33,274 bases of DNA from Alphaproteobacteria bacterium. GTDB taxonomy: Bacteria; Pseudomonadota; Alphaproteobacteria; Rs-D84. Under the pieces are notes generated by a model. That model saw only the letters and a program-made list of their open reading frames with translations. It was not told the origin of the DNA and searched no databases. The DNA lies in the NCBI GenBank assembly GCA_024402715.1, contig JAKSTF010000007.1, positions 1 to 33,274 on the forward strand, read 5' to 3'. The position numbers and the translations under genes were made by a program. Numbering within the stretch: the first letter of the stretch is position 1; every line of letters starts with the position of its first letter. Below, one piece after another: positions 7,530 through 15,611 of the stretch.

Positions 7530-8093
7530 TTAATTGTTATAAACACATCTGAAACCATATTCACGCATTGTGGAACCTTCGGCTTCAATTCGATAATCAA
7601 AATATGGGGTTGGACGCATAACATCAAACGATGGCTGATCATAAACCATAACAATACTGTCTGCATTACGTCCACAAACGCGTTTCATTTCATAATCAGC
7701 AACCTTGGCCAATATTGTTCTGGCATCACCATCGACATCCATTCCGGTCGCACTTTGCATCAAACGCAGCCGCATTTCACGCAAATCTGTATTTCCCAAC
7801 AATATTTGTACCCGCACCATGGCACCACGATATTCCTGCCAATGCGTATCCATACGCGACGAGTTCCACCGATTATTTGATAATTCCTTTTCTTCTGCGG
7901 ATTTCGGTTTATACGAGTCAATATTGGCATATTGGTTATCCGCCTGCATAAAACCACTGGTTCGTTCGTTATACAACGGCGCATCAGCCCCACCCTGGGC
8001 AAAATCCGCCTGGTTATACGCGGTATTTGAACCAGACGAGCATCCAGCCAACGCAACCACCCCAAACAACAAAACCAATATATTTTTATTCAT
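7530..8093 (-). CDS. Putative lipoprotein, unknown function
   Basis: The protein has 187 residues from ATG 8093 (MNKNILVLLFGVVALAGC), with GAGAG about 9 bases upstream. A longer frame to 8144 would put 17 polar residues before the signal and is rejected. A classic type II signal is present (LAGC lipobox). The mature part is low-complexity at first (Ser/Gly/Asn/Gln) and then a folded region with 'HWQEYRGAMVRVQILLGNTDLREMRLRLMQSATGMD' and a Cys pair (in 'KRVCGRN' and 'FRCVYNN') that could form a disulfide. Divergent from the VirB11-like ATPase with 69 bases between. In this lineage it may be an envelope component of that ATPase's machine, but that is only a neighbourhood inference. Confidence 0.7.
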   Translation of the reverse strand: MNKNILVLLFGVVALAGCSSGSNTAYNQADFAQGGADAPLYNERTSGFMQADNQYANIDSYKPKSAEEKELSNNRWNSSRMDTHWQEYRGAMVRVQILLGNTDLREMRLRLMQSATGMDVDGDARTILAKVADYEMKRVCGRNADSIVMVYDQPSFDVMRPTPYFDYRIEAEGSTMREYGFRCVYNN

Positions 8094-8162
8094 ATCGAAA
8101 TCTCTCTTTTGTTCCATTTTATCAAATAAACCGTTTTGATTCAAGGCAAGATTTGTGGTAAA

Positions 8163-9131
8163 ATGCAGTTAATGTCAAACGTAGTATTAGAATCTTTGTT
8201 ACATCCATTAGCGGAATTTTACAAACCATCGTTTGTTGAAGAAATTGCCATTAACCACGCGGGTCAGGTGTGGTTGCGTTTACACGGTGCACGCGTTCCA
8301 TGGGTTGCGTATGATGCCCCCGCGTTAAGCAAACAATACTTAATTGATTTAATACATACCGTTGCGAACATATACGATCGGCCATTCAATCCACAACACG
8401 GAATACCGGTGGTATATGCAACATTACCAGGCAACCACCGTTTTACGGCAATTGCAGGTCCAAATGTTCAATACGATGAACACGATATCACAGGTGGTGT
8501 TGCATTAAACATTCGTGGCGGTGGTGCCGCCGACACCAGTTTTGAAAAATACCATTTACAGCACGGCAAAGAATTATTACGTGTAAAACCACGCGAAAAT
8601 ATCCGTCCAGACGATCCGTACGACCGATTAATGAGTGCAATTAATGACGGCAGTCCGATTTTAATTAGCGGCGCAACCGCAACTGGAAAAACGACATTCT
8701 TAAATCACATGTTAACATTAATCAATACCAACAGCCGAGTTATCACCGTTGAGGATGCACGTGAAATTCGTGTTCCACAAAAAAATCGTGTACATTTTGT
8801 TCTGTCCCGCACAGAACAATCGAACGATTTTAATTATGCCCGTCTGTTAGATTTGGTTGTTCGCATGACCCCTGATGTCATAATCGGTGGTGAAATATCA
8901 ACAGATAATGCAGCGGTTTTATGGGAAATGCTGGGAACCGGCCATGATCATTTTTACACAACAATTCATGCTGAAAGTGCCGAAGCCGCTTATGCTGCGT
9001 TTGCAGATCGCATATTACACACCCAACCCGCGTATAATCGCACAGACTTAATTACAGAAATGCATAAAAAAATACGCGTTGTTCAATTATCTCGTGACGG
9101 GGCATTGCGTGCCGTTACAGAGGTGTTATAA
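8163..9131 (+). CDS. VirB11/CpaF-family secretion ATPase
   Basis: These hexameric ATPases power type IV secretion or type IV/Tad pilus assembly at the inner membrane. Numbering from ATG 8163: N-terminal domain 'LLHPLAEFYKPSFVEEIAINHAGQVWLRL' (12-40), typical of VirB11; Walker A GATATGKTT (170-178); Asp box 'VITVEDAREI' (193-202); Walker B 'DVIIGGE' (238-244); and His box 'GTGHDHFYTTIHA' (258-270). The 322-residue length is VirB11-like; CpaF is usually longer. An ATG at 8172 is an alternative start; the frame to 8136 uses TTG. Neither ATG has a clear ribosome site. No other virB, virD4 or tad gene is in the window, so its machine is elsewhere or it is repurposed. Confidence 0.9.
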   Translation: MQLMSNVVLESLLHPLAEFYKPSFVEEIAINHAGQVWLRLHGARVPWVAYDAPALSKQYLIDLIHTVANIYDRPFNPQHGIPVVYATLPGNHRFTAIAGPNVQYDEHDITGGVALNIRGGGAADTSFEKYHLQHGKELLRVKPRENIRPDDPYDRLMSAINDGSPILISGATATGKTTFLNHMLTLINTNSRVITVEDAREIRVPQKNRVHFVLSRTEQSNDFNYARLLDLVVRMTPDVIIGGEISTDNAAVLWEMLGTGHDHFYTTIHAESAEAAYAAFADRILHTQPAYNRTDLITEMHKKIRVVQLSRDGALRAVTEVL

Positions 9132-9163
9132 TATTCAAAACAAAAAAACAAAGGAGAAAGCTG

Positions 9164-9373
9164 ATGATTTTACCTAATGAAATCGTAGTGTCCGTTCACG
9201 GGCAAAATTTAAACAAAGAAGAACAAGAAAAAATTCTGAAAGAAAACACCGAAGCAAAATTACGTCATGCAGCGCGTCGTGAACAGGAACGTCTTGAAAA
9301 ACCGACGAATTTTGTTGCAGAATTATTAATATCTTCTATGATATTAGTATTTTCGAACCACAAAAAACGTTAA
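9164..9373 (+). CDS. Small hypothetical protein
   Basis: The protein has 69 residues: a short N-terminal strand region, then a charged helix ('LNKEEQEKILKENTEAKLRHAARREQERLEKP') and a short hydrophobic C-terminal segment ('FVAELLISSMILVF') that may insert in the membrane. A strong AGGAGA ribosome site lies 7 bases before the ATG, 32 bases after the VirB11-like gene, which suggests co-transcription with it. I do not recognise it. Confidence 0.6.
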   Translation: MILPNEIVVSVHGQNLNKEEQEKILKENTEAKLRHAARREQERLEKPTNFVAELLISSMILVFSNHKKR

Positions 9374-9437
9374 AAAAATAAACATTGAAGCCACTGATTT
9401 AATTAAATATCATATATTCAACCAAAGGAGAATAAAC

Positions 9438-9767
9438 ATGAAAAAATTTTTATCATTGGCCGCAATTTTTGGGGCATTAACAATGACAGCATGCAACAGC
9501 AACGTCAGCGCACAAAATGGCGATACAGTTATTATAGATTTCGCAGGATATTTAGACGGTGTTCAATTTCCGGGTGGCACAGCCCAGGCATTTCCATTAA
9601 TATTGGGCAGTGGGCAATTTGTTCCAGGATTCGAAGAACAATTGATTGGTGCCACAAAAGGCGAAACGCGTGATGTAAACATAACATTTCCAACAAATTA
9701 TTACCCAGAATTGGCTGGTAAATCCGTTGTGTTTAAGGTAACCGTTCAGGATATTAAATCTAAATAA
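9438..9767 (+). CDS. FKBP-type peptidyl-prolyl isomerase, periplasmic lipoprotein
   Basis: The protein has 109 residues. A lipoprotein signal ends at 'LTMTAC' (Cys19). The rest is a minimal FKBP domain: 'GDTVIIDFAGYLDGVQF' (28-44), 'PLILGSGQFVPGFEEQLIGATKGETRDVNITFP' (53-85; the G-x-V-I-G-F-E active-site strand and loop), and 'YYPELAGKSVVFKVTVQDI'. It would catalyse prolyl cis-trans isomerisation of envelope proteins. An AAGGAG ribosome site precedes the ATG, and a bidirectional terminator follows. FKBPs of this small size are usual for single-domain members. Confidence 0.9.
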   Translation: MKKFLSLAAIFGALTMTACNSNVSAQNGDTVIIDFAGYLDGVQFPGGTAQAFPLILGSGQFVPGFEEQLIGATKGETRDVNITFPTNYYPELAGKSVVFKVTVQDIKSK

Positions 9768-9776
9768 TAATACAAT

Positions 9777-9807
9777 ATAAAAAATCCCCACAGAATGGGG
9801 ATTTTTC
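9777..9807. terminator. Bidirectional intrinsic terminator
   Basis: AAATCCCCA-CAGAA-TGGGGATTT (9782-9804) is followed by further T and preceded by A. It separates the converging FKBP gene and the solenoid-repeat gene. Confidence 0.9.
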
Positions 9808-9813
9808 ATTACA

Positions 9814-10434
9814 TTATCTACCTAGATTTTTTCCGAACACCATTTTGAACTCTTCGTCCCGAAGTTCTGACAATTTAACATATTTTTTTGGATTATCATA
9901 ATAAAAACCACAGGAACACGGTATGCCTTGCATAAAAGAATTCTTCGTCACTGAAAACGGACATTTTAGTGCCACAGCCTCTGTCCAACGTAATCTTTTA
10001 CAAGTCACACCCATAGGAACCACAACCCTATTTGTATAAGACAAATCCAATTCACCTGCATACAATCTTTCTGACCATTTAATTTTTTTTGCTGCATATA
10101 AAGACAATTTGTCACAACAAAGAACAGATGGCATGCGAACATTCTCTGTGTACGACATATCCAATACCAACACCTGTAAATTTTCTGGTAATTTGGCATT
10201 TTTCACCCCAGTTAACCACAAAATTTCAACATTAAAATCTTTTGGTAATTTAAAATTTTTCGCGTTCGTCAAATTTACAAATTTACATTTTGATCCAGGT
10301 GATATTTCTGCCCCATCTGTATCCGACAAATCCAAATATTCAACCTGTAAATTTTCTGGTAATTTAAAATTTTTACCCCCACGTAAAACTATTTTTTTGC
10401 GTTTTATGGTGTAACCCGTTTCATATTTAATCAT
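9814..10434 (-). CDS. Leucine-rich solenoid protein with seven 19-residue repeats
   Basis: The protein has 206 residues from ATG 10434, preceded by AGGGGAG. The longer frame to 10506 needs GTG. Residues 19-151 break cleanly into seven units of exactly 19 residues, for example 'NAKNFKLPKDFNVEILWLT', 'GVKNAKLPENLQVLVLDMS' and 'AAKKIKWSERLYAGELDLS'. The consensus is about x3-N-x-K-L-P-x-x-L-x-V-x-x-L-D-L-S. This is a short leucine-rich-repeat-like beta-solenoid, shorter than usual 20-24-residue LRRs. A Cys-containing C-terminal cap follows ('GIPCSCGFYYDNPKKYVKLSEL'). No signal peptide is seen, so it is probably cytoplasmic and a protein-protein adaptor. The repeats are also visible in DNA. Confidence 0.8.
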   Translation of the reverse strand: MIKYETGYTIKRKKIVLRGGKNFKLPENLQVEYLDLSDTDGAEISPGSKCKFVNLTNAKNFKLPKDFNVEILWLTGVKNAKLPENLQVLVLDMSYTENVRMPSVLCCDKLSLYAAKKIKWSERLYAGELDLSYTNRVVVPMGVTCKRLRWTEAVALKCPFSVTKNSFMQGIPCSCGFYYDNPKKYVKLSELRDEEFKMVFGKNLGR

Positions 10435-10491
10435 TAATGACTCCCCTGTATGACACACTAATAATAAAACAAAAAAATCTTTTGTCAATTT

Positions 10492-10522
10492 TTTTACAAA
10501 AAACACCGATTAATATCGGTGC
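10492..10522 (-). terminator. Intrinsic terminator of lpxI
   Basis: CACCGAT-TAAT-ATCGGTG (10504-10521) is followed on the minus strand by TTTTTTGTAAAAAAATT. It is placed 23 bases beyond the lpxI stop and before the solenoid gene. Confidence 0.75.
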
Positions 10523-10544
10523 AATCTTTTTAAACATATTCACG

Positions 10545-11366
10545 TTAATCAACGGCCATTATGAATATTCCACGTTTATTTGCGGTTTTAATAACATTTT
10601 CTTTATCAACAACAAAACATGTTTTGGAATTAACAACTATTCCACGTAAATGTGCATCAGCAACCGCATTTACTGTATCAACACCAATTGCCGGAATATC
10701 AATACGCAAATCCTGTCCCGGTTTGGTCATTTTGGCAAACACACCACTGGCACGTTTTTTGTTTTTACGCATTTCAACAACACGATCCAACATGCGTGCT
10801 GTCCCCTCGGCCGCCTCGACCGCGATAACCTGTTTATCAACAACGACCGATGCACCAATATCCGCCGCACCAATTGTGTGTGAAACATCAATTGCCCGCT
10901 CTATTTCTGCCATATCACGCGCCATGGGACGTGTTCTGGTTTTTATTCCCCCAGTTTCAAATGCCAATTCTGGTGCAACATCCTGTGCCGCAACAATTTC
11001 AAAACCACGCTTTTCCAACGCATTGTTTAATGCAACCGCCATTGAATCATACCCCCGTTGATTTTTCATAATACTAAATAACATACCAATTGACCATAAA
11101 TCTGGCCGAATGTCAGACAAATTGGGATGTCCCAACGCCCCAACAAACGTTAATTTGCGAATTCCACGCCGTCTAAATTGACGAATTGCGGGCCATGCCC
11201 CACCCAGGCGAACTGTAATATCTGGATTTAATTTTTCATTAACAAAATTTTTTAGTCCAACAATATACACATCCCACCCCGCACGACGTAATGCATCACG
11301 CGTAAAAAATGGCAAATCTAATGCCCCGGCAATCAAAGCAATTTTTTTATCTGTATCTTTTTTCAT
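10545..11366 (-). CDS. lpxI: UDP-2,3-diacylglucosamine pyrophosphatase LpxI
   Basis: It hydrolyses UDP-2,3-diacylglucosamine to lipid X in lipid A synthesis, replacing LpxH, and is characteristic of alphaproteobacteria. The protein has 273 residues from ATG 11366 (MKKDTDKKIALIAGALDLPFF); the frame to 11402 uses TTG. The N-terminal Rossmann-like part has 'IALIAGALDLP'. The family core is 'GFEIVAAQDVAPEL', 'AADIGASVVVDKQVIAVEAAEGTARML' and 'AKMTKPGQDLRIDIPAIGVDTV', and the C-terminus has 'LRGIVVNSKTCFVVDKENVI'. All match the DUF1009/LpxI signature. It starts back-to-back with the outer-membrane barrel gene at 11476. Other lpx genes are not in the window. Confidence 0.93.
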   Translation of the reverse strand: MKKDTDKKIALIAGALDLPFFTRDALRRAGWDVYIVGLKNFVNEKLNPDITVRLGGAWPAIRQFRRRGIRKLTFVGALGHPNLSDIRPDLWSIGMLFSIMKNQRGYDSMAVALNNALEKRGFEIVAAQDVAPELAFETGGIKTRTRPMARDMAEIERAIDVSHTIGAADIGASVVVDKQVIAVEAAEGTARMLDRVVEMRKNKKRASGVFAKMTKPGQDLRIDIPAIGVDTVNAVADAHLRGIVVNSKTCFVVDKENVIKTANKRGIFIMAVD

Positions 11367-11475
11367 GCATGTAATATTAACTGCAAAAACACACGGAATC
11401 AAGTTGCAATTTATATCAGATTATTTAATAATCAATCACAGGAATCATAAATCTGGATTTACGGAAAGGAAAAAA

Positions 11476-12252
11476 ATGAAACACATAACTCACTTATTTA
11501 CTGTTATGACATTGATGTTACCAACATTGTCATTTGCAGCCGTACGTTTTGACGCCAAACAATTTAGAAATGAAGTGTCCGAAGGATTGGATTTAATTGG
11601 CGCACGAAAAAATGTTATCGTAGTTCCAGATGATGCACCAGGCGAATTGGGACGCGATGTATATCAAAAACGTGGTGTTGTTGATACAACAAATTCGAAA
11701 ATATATATTCCAACATCAATGTATGTACGTATGGGGGGCGGAATTAATCTTAGTTTTGCAACCGAGTCCGCAAAATTTGGTGGTAAAAGATATGAAACTT
11801 CAGACAGTTGGACAACTATGATTGGACTGGGTTGGGATTTATCGTCATACGTTCGCAGTGAACTTGATCTGCAATCATCAACATTTCATTTTTCTGATTT
11901 AAATGACATGCAGGCAAAATATCACACCGCCAGTGCAATGTTGTACTTTGATTTTGCCCGCAGATATGTTTTAACCGGTGATGTTACACAACGTCGTTCA
12001 TTTGTTCCGTTTTTTGGTATCGGCGCCGGTATCGGTCAATATAAATTTGATGGAACAGACGGTGCAAACGGATTCACATTTGTTGCCCCATGTGCAACAT
12101 TTGGTGTAAACATCATGTTCACCGATTTAATTGGCATTGATATAATGTACCAAAATCAATTAATGGCCGGCAACGGTTTTGGATGGAACACCGCACGTGG
12201 TGGTGCAAACAATATTGGCAATTTAATGGCCACAATGCGTTTTAATTTCTAA
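11476..12252 (+). CDS. Outer-membrane beta-barrel protein (opacity/Msp-like)
   Basis: The protein has 258 residues from ATG 11476, with GGAAAGGA just before it. A longer upstream frame is rejected because the signal peptide would be internal. It has a signal peptide ending 'LSFA-A', then alternating amphipathic strands ('YVRMGGGINLSFA', 'WTTMIGLGWDLSSYVRSELDLQSS', 'FVPFFGIGAGIGQYKFDG', 'TFGVNIMFTDLIGIDIMYQNQLM'). It terminates in 'MRFNF' with a C-terminal Phe, the BAM recognition signature. It is the first of two adjacent barrels, likely co-transcribed with the next gene 17 bases away. Function beyond a structural or surface barrel is unknown. Confidence 0.85.
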   Translation: MKHITHLFTVMTLMLPTLSFAAVRFDAKQFRNEVSEGLDLIGARKNVIVVPDDAPGELGRDVYQKRGVVDTTNSKIYIPTSMYVRMGGGINLSFATESAKFGGKRYETSDSWTTMIGLGWDLSSYVRSELDLQSSTFHFSDLNDMQAKYHTASAMLYFDFARRYVLTGDVTQRRSFVPFFGIGAGIGQYKFDGTDGANGFTFVAPCATFGVNIMFTDLIGIDIMYQNQLMAGNGFGWNTARGGANNIGNLMATMRFNF

Positions 12253-12269
12253 TAACACAGGGGAAAAAT

Positions 12270-12917
12270 ATGAAAATAAAAACATTATTATTTGCATTAT
12301 GTATGTTGCCAATGACTGTAAACGCAGATATTTTATACCGCACAGAACAAATTGTATCCCCTGCCAAAAATTCGCCATACGGCCACGATGCCGAAGCATT
12401 TGCCCGTATGCGTCGTTTTTATATCGGGGCTGCATATAATTTTTCTATGTGGCAAGATACCAACATTGATGAAATACATTTAAGTGGGAAAAACACTTCA
12501 TCTTTTGAAATCATGGCAGGATGGCGTCCCTACGATATTTTCCGTTTAGATGCAAATTACATACGATCCATGGCAGAATGGGATGCATTTAAAATCACCG
12601 GTAATACAGCAATGCTCAATGCGATATTTGATGCCCGCATTGATAATATTTATCGTCCATTTCGTCGTCAACGCGTTGTACCATACGTTGGTTTTGGTGC
12701 CGGCGCCACGTGGAATTCATCAAATGATGTAACATTTGAAAATAAAATTTCACCTGTTGCATCCGCATTGGCCGGCATTGGCGTAGAAATGGGTGATCGC
12801 TTTGCATTAGATTTTGGTTATAGATACATGTATATGTTTTCACCAAAAATCCAAGATGCAACCGACATGTCCCCTGATGCACATCAGTTACGTGCCGGTT
12901 TCAGGGTAAATTTCTGA
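12270..12917 (+). CDS. Outer-membrane beta-barrel protein, second of a tandem pair
   Basis: The protein has 215 residues, with signal peptide 'MKIKTLLFALCMLPMTVNA'. An AGGGG site lies before the ATG. Strands include 'RRFYIGAAYNFSMWQD', 'SSFEIMAGWRPYDIFRLDANYIRSM', 'RVVPYVGFGAGATWN', 'ALAGIGVEMGDRFALDFGYRYMYMF' and a C-terminal 'LRAGFRVNF'. It is related in plan to its neighbour (central 'VPFFGIGAG' versus 'VPYVGFGAG'), so the two are probably an old duplication. Its TGA overlaps the ATG of the RNA methyltransferase by one base, so the two are translationally coupled. Confidence 0.85.
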   Translation: MKIKTLLFALCMLPMTVNADILYRTEQIVSPAKNSPYGHDAEAFARMRRFYIGAAYNFSMWQDTNIDEIHLSGKNTSSFEIMAGWRPYDIFRLDANYIRSMAEWDAFKITGNTAMLNAIFDARIDNIYRPFRRQRVVPYVGFGAGATWNSSNDVTFENKISPVASALAGIGVEMGDRFALDFGYRYMYMFSPKIQDATDMSPDAHQLRAGFRVNF

Positions 12918-13855
12918 TGACTGAACAACATAAAAAATGTCCCCTATTTAATTTATGTGGTGGTTGTAAATATGATTGGACCGCCAATGATTATCATGAA
13001 AAAAAATGTGGGACTTTACGTGACATTCCAACAACGGCCCCTGCAATTTGGATTGATGGCGGTACACGTCGTCGGGCAGACTTTTGTTTTGCCAACGGGC
13101 ATTTCGGTTTTTTTGGTGCACATTCTAAAGATGTAATTTCCGTTACTAATTGCCCAAATTTGGTTCCGGAAATAAATTCTATTTTACCGCAAATTGCAAG
13201 ACTGCCGTGGACGGGTGCTGGTTCTTGTTTAATAACAGCATGTGATAATGGAATTGATATCACAATCAATTCAACCGTTCCATACTACAACCAAGAATTT
13301 AAAAACGCGATTCAAAAATTAAATATCATACGGGCCACATGGAACAATCAAATTCTGGTTCAGAACAAAATACCCAACATATCATTTGAAAATACAACAG
13401 TAAATTATCCATCGGGGGCATTTTTACAACCAACCGTTCCCAGCGAAAACGTTATACGTAAAATGGTAACCGAAGCCGCCAAAGGCTATAATCATATTGC
13501 CGATTTATTTTGTGGTTTAGGAAATTTCACATATAATTTACATGCGGATGGATTTGATATTAATGGCATTGGTGTCAATCGAGACTTATTTGCGAATCCA
13601 TTAACTGTATCTATGTTAAACAAATACGATTGTGTTGTAATGGATCCACCACGTGCAGGCGCCGATGCCCAATGTCGTCAATTAAACAAATCAAATGTAT
13701 CACGAGTAATATATGTTTCATGTAATCCAATAACATTTAAACGTGATGTACAAATATTATCAAATGGTGGATATAAAATTATAAAATCCATACCCGTAGA
13801 TCAATTTGTTGGCAGCACACATTGGGAAATTTTTGCGGTATTGGACCACCAGTAA
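12917..13855 (+). CDS. Class I SAM-dependent RNA m5U methyltransferase, TrmA/RlmCD family, compact form
   Basis: This family methylates C5 of uridine in tRNA or 23S rRNA. Visible marks are a four-Cys iron-sulfur site (C8, C14, C17, C31; CX5CX2CX13C), 'SGAFLQPTVPSENV' (166-179), motif I 'ADLFCGLGNFT' (195-205), 'VVMDPPRAGAD' (240-250), catalytic 'VSCNP' (C269), and 'PVDQFVGSTHWEIFAVL'. It lacks a TRAM domain, as alphaproteobacterial members do. Between 'NGIGVN' (221) and 'RDLFANPLT' the usual strand-helix-strand after motif I, about 25-30 residues, is missing. It is translationally coupled to the barrel gene upstream and closed by a terminator. Target specificity cannot be told. Confidence 0.88.
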   Translation: MTEQHKKCPLFNLCGGCKYDWTANDYHEKKCGTLRDIPTTAPAIWIDGGTRRRADFCFANGHFGFFGAHSKDVISVTNCPNLVPEINSILPQIARLPWTGAGSCLITACDNGIDITINSTVPYYNQEFKNAIQKLNIIRATWNNQILVQNKIPNISFENTTVNYPSGAFLQPTVPSENVIRKMVTEAAKGYNHIADLFCGLGNFTYNLHADGFDINGIGVNRDLFANPLTVSMLNKYDCVVMDPPRAGADAQCRQLNKSNVSRVIYVSCNPITFKRDVQILSNGGYKIIKSIPVDQFVGSTHWEIFAVLDHQ

Positions 13856-13884
13856 AAAAACGACCACAATGGTCGTTTTTTATT
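13852..13884. terminator. Bidirectional intrinsic terminator
   Basis: The stem AACGACCA-CAA-TGGTCGTT is flanked by seven A and seven T. It ends the barrel-barrel-methyltransferase operon and may also serve the converging lipoprotein gene ending at 13912. Confidence 0.85.
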
Positions 13885-13911
13885 TTTTACAACACAATAA
13901 AAAATTTTTAC

Positions 13912-15126
13912 TTATTTTTTCGTTGCACCGAATGCCATATCTAATTGAATATTGGCATCATCAAATTTTACAGTCCCCGCAGTCTCGGTCGGGATTTTTG
14001 TGCTTGGATCCGCCGCATAATAATTGACCTGCATTCGCGCCCCATCAGATTTAAATATATCATTTTCTGGAACATCAGCAACATGCATATCATATTTGTT
14101 TTTATTATTCGCATAATTTTTGAAATTAATCGTCCCGTCAGTCTTTACATCTACATCATACCAATCAGAAAATGCAACGGATAAATTTTCCGTTCCGCCC
14201 TTATCCAAAGTCAATACAGCAGTACCTGCAATATCTAAGCGTTCAAGCACATCTTTTTTTTCAACAATCGCAACAGCCCGCCCTGTATATTTCATTTCCG
14301 TATCATCGGTTGGTAATTGAATATCGGCCTTGGCTATTTTTTGTGTATCATAACCACCAATAAATAAATTTTTTTCAACAGGCTGGGTTGTACCTGTTAT
14401 TATATCCTTTTTTTCAATTTGATATGTTCCAAAATCAGAATACCGCAACCCAACACTACGTCCGGCCGAATTATATTGCAATTGCGAAATAATGTCCCCA
14501 TCATTTTTTACAAAATTAGTACTGTCAGGCATTTTTACATACGCATTATCCGACAAATCTATCTTTGTTATTTCGCCAGTGGTGGCAACATATATTTTTA
14601 TTTTTTTATCTGTATCAACCGCATCAGATATAAGCGCCGTTGAAATATCAAATGGACGCACATTTTGATTCAGCATTGTTTTGGTCTGTGAAAATTTTTT
14701 ATCATTATTTTTTTTCCAATCGTCAAAACATACATTTGCATCTAAAGCAGATGAACATAAATTCCCCAAACCAGAATCAATAACCATAAAAGCATATTTT
14801 AATAAATCGTTATTTTCAAAATCAGATTCCACAGTTTTTTCATCGACCAAGGCCAATGCCAATTCGGCAATTTTACCATAATCATCAACATTTGCACCTG
14901 AATCTGTCCCCAATCTGTGTTTAATAAATTCTTCTATTTGTGCATCATTACGACTGTACATGCCGGTTATCTGAAAATTATGTGCCGCCACAATGTCTAT
15001 ATAAGAATCGGGTCTAATTGGATGTGTCGGGTTTTCTGGGCGATGAACGCTTGGTTTACTGTTATCAACACACGCCGCCAGGCCAAGTGTTAATATTAAT
15101 ACAAAAACAATGGAATTCTTTTTCAT
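13912..15126 (-). CDS. Large lipoprotein with C-terminal beta-barrel-like domain
   Basis: The protein has 404 residues with lipobox LAAC (Cys19). After a Pro-rich linker there is a helical domain (about 45-150) containing Cys residues in 'NLCSSALDANVCFDDWKK'. A beta-rich half follows with 'GRAVAIVEKK', 'IAGTAVLTLDKGGTENLSVAFSDWYDVDVKTDG' and a C-terminus 'AGTVKFDDANIQLDMAFGATKK'. The 'FGA-KK' ending and repeated G-x-A/T-V strands recall the TbpB-type or Slam-dependent lipoprotein barrel fold. That likeness is by eye and weak. It would be surface or periplasmic. No TonB receptor partner is nearby. It is divergent from lrgAB. Confidence 0.7.
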   Translation of the reverse strand: MKKNSIVFVLILTLGLAACVDNSKPSVHRPENPTHPIRPDSYIDIVAAHNFQITGMYSRNDAQIEEFIKHRLGTDSGANVDDYGKIAELALALVDEKTVESDFENNDLLKYAFMVIDSGLGNLCSSALDANVCFDDWKKNNDKKFSQTKTMLNQNVRPFDISTALISDAVDTDKKIKIYVATTGEITKIDLSDNAYVKMPDSTNFVKNDGDIISQLQYNSAGRSVGLRYSDFGTYQIEKKDIITGTTQPVEKNLFIGGYDTQKIAKADIQLPTDDTEMKYTGRAVAIVEKKDVLERLDIAGTAVLTLDKGGTENLSVAFSDWYDVDVKTDGTINFKNYANNKNKYDMHVADVPENDIFKSDGARMQVNYYAADPSTKIPTETAGTVKFDDANIQLDMAFGATKK

Positions 15127-15239
15127 GCCATATACATTACAACATTTTATAATTTTTATTCAACCAATTTTTATCACAGATTTTATTCTTATAATTAAAA
15201 ATTCTTTATTCTTGTATCATTCATAAAAATGGGGGATTT

Positions 15240-15611
15240 ATGAAATATTTATTCCAAATCTGTATAATCATGATTTTTGTATTTTTGGGTGAAATCATGG
15301 AATACTGCATTCCATTACCAATCGCCGGCAGTATTTATGGTCTGTGTCTAATGTTTTTTGCGTTAGCATTTGGTATTATTAAATTATCGTGGATTCAAGA
15401 TGTTGCCGATTGGTTACACAGTATTATGGGATTGTTTTTTGTTGCACCCGCGGTAGCGATAATTGATATTTGGAATGAAGTATCAAAAACATGGCCTTTG
15501 TTAATAATATTACTGACAATTACATATCTGGTATCAATGGCATCGACCGGATTGATCGCAGATGCAATGATTAATGATAAAAAACATCCACAGGAAACAA
15601 ACAATGATTGA
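15240..15611 (+). CDS. lrgA: LrgA/CidA-family membrane protein
   Basis: The protein has 123 residues and four hydrophobic segments. The signature 'IPLPIAGSIYGLCLMFFAL' (25-43) is the LrgA/CidA/holin-like hallmark, followed by 'LFFVAPAVAIIDIW'. In bacteria LrgA and LrgB form a membrane pair linked to murein hydrolase control, or to transport of small organic acids such as pyruvate or glycolate. GGGGGA lies before the ATG. The gene ends at 15611 and overlaps lrgB by 8 bases (ATGATTGA), so they are translationally coupled. Confidence 0.9.
   Translation: MKYLFQICIIMIFVFLGEIMEYCIPLPIAGSIYGLCLMFFALAFGIIKLSWIQDVADWLHSIMGLFFVAPAVAIIDIWNEVSKTWPLLIILLTITYLVSMASTGLIADAMINDKKHPQETNND

Noticed and set aside
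10561-11061. 166-residue plus-strand frame antisense to lpxI
   Set aside because: Shadow of the well-supported lpxI gene on the other strand.
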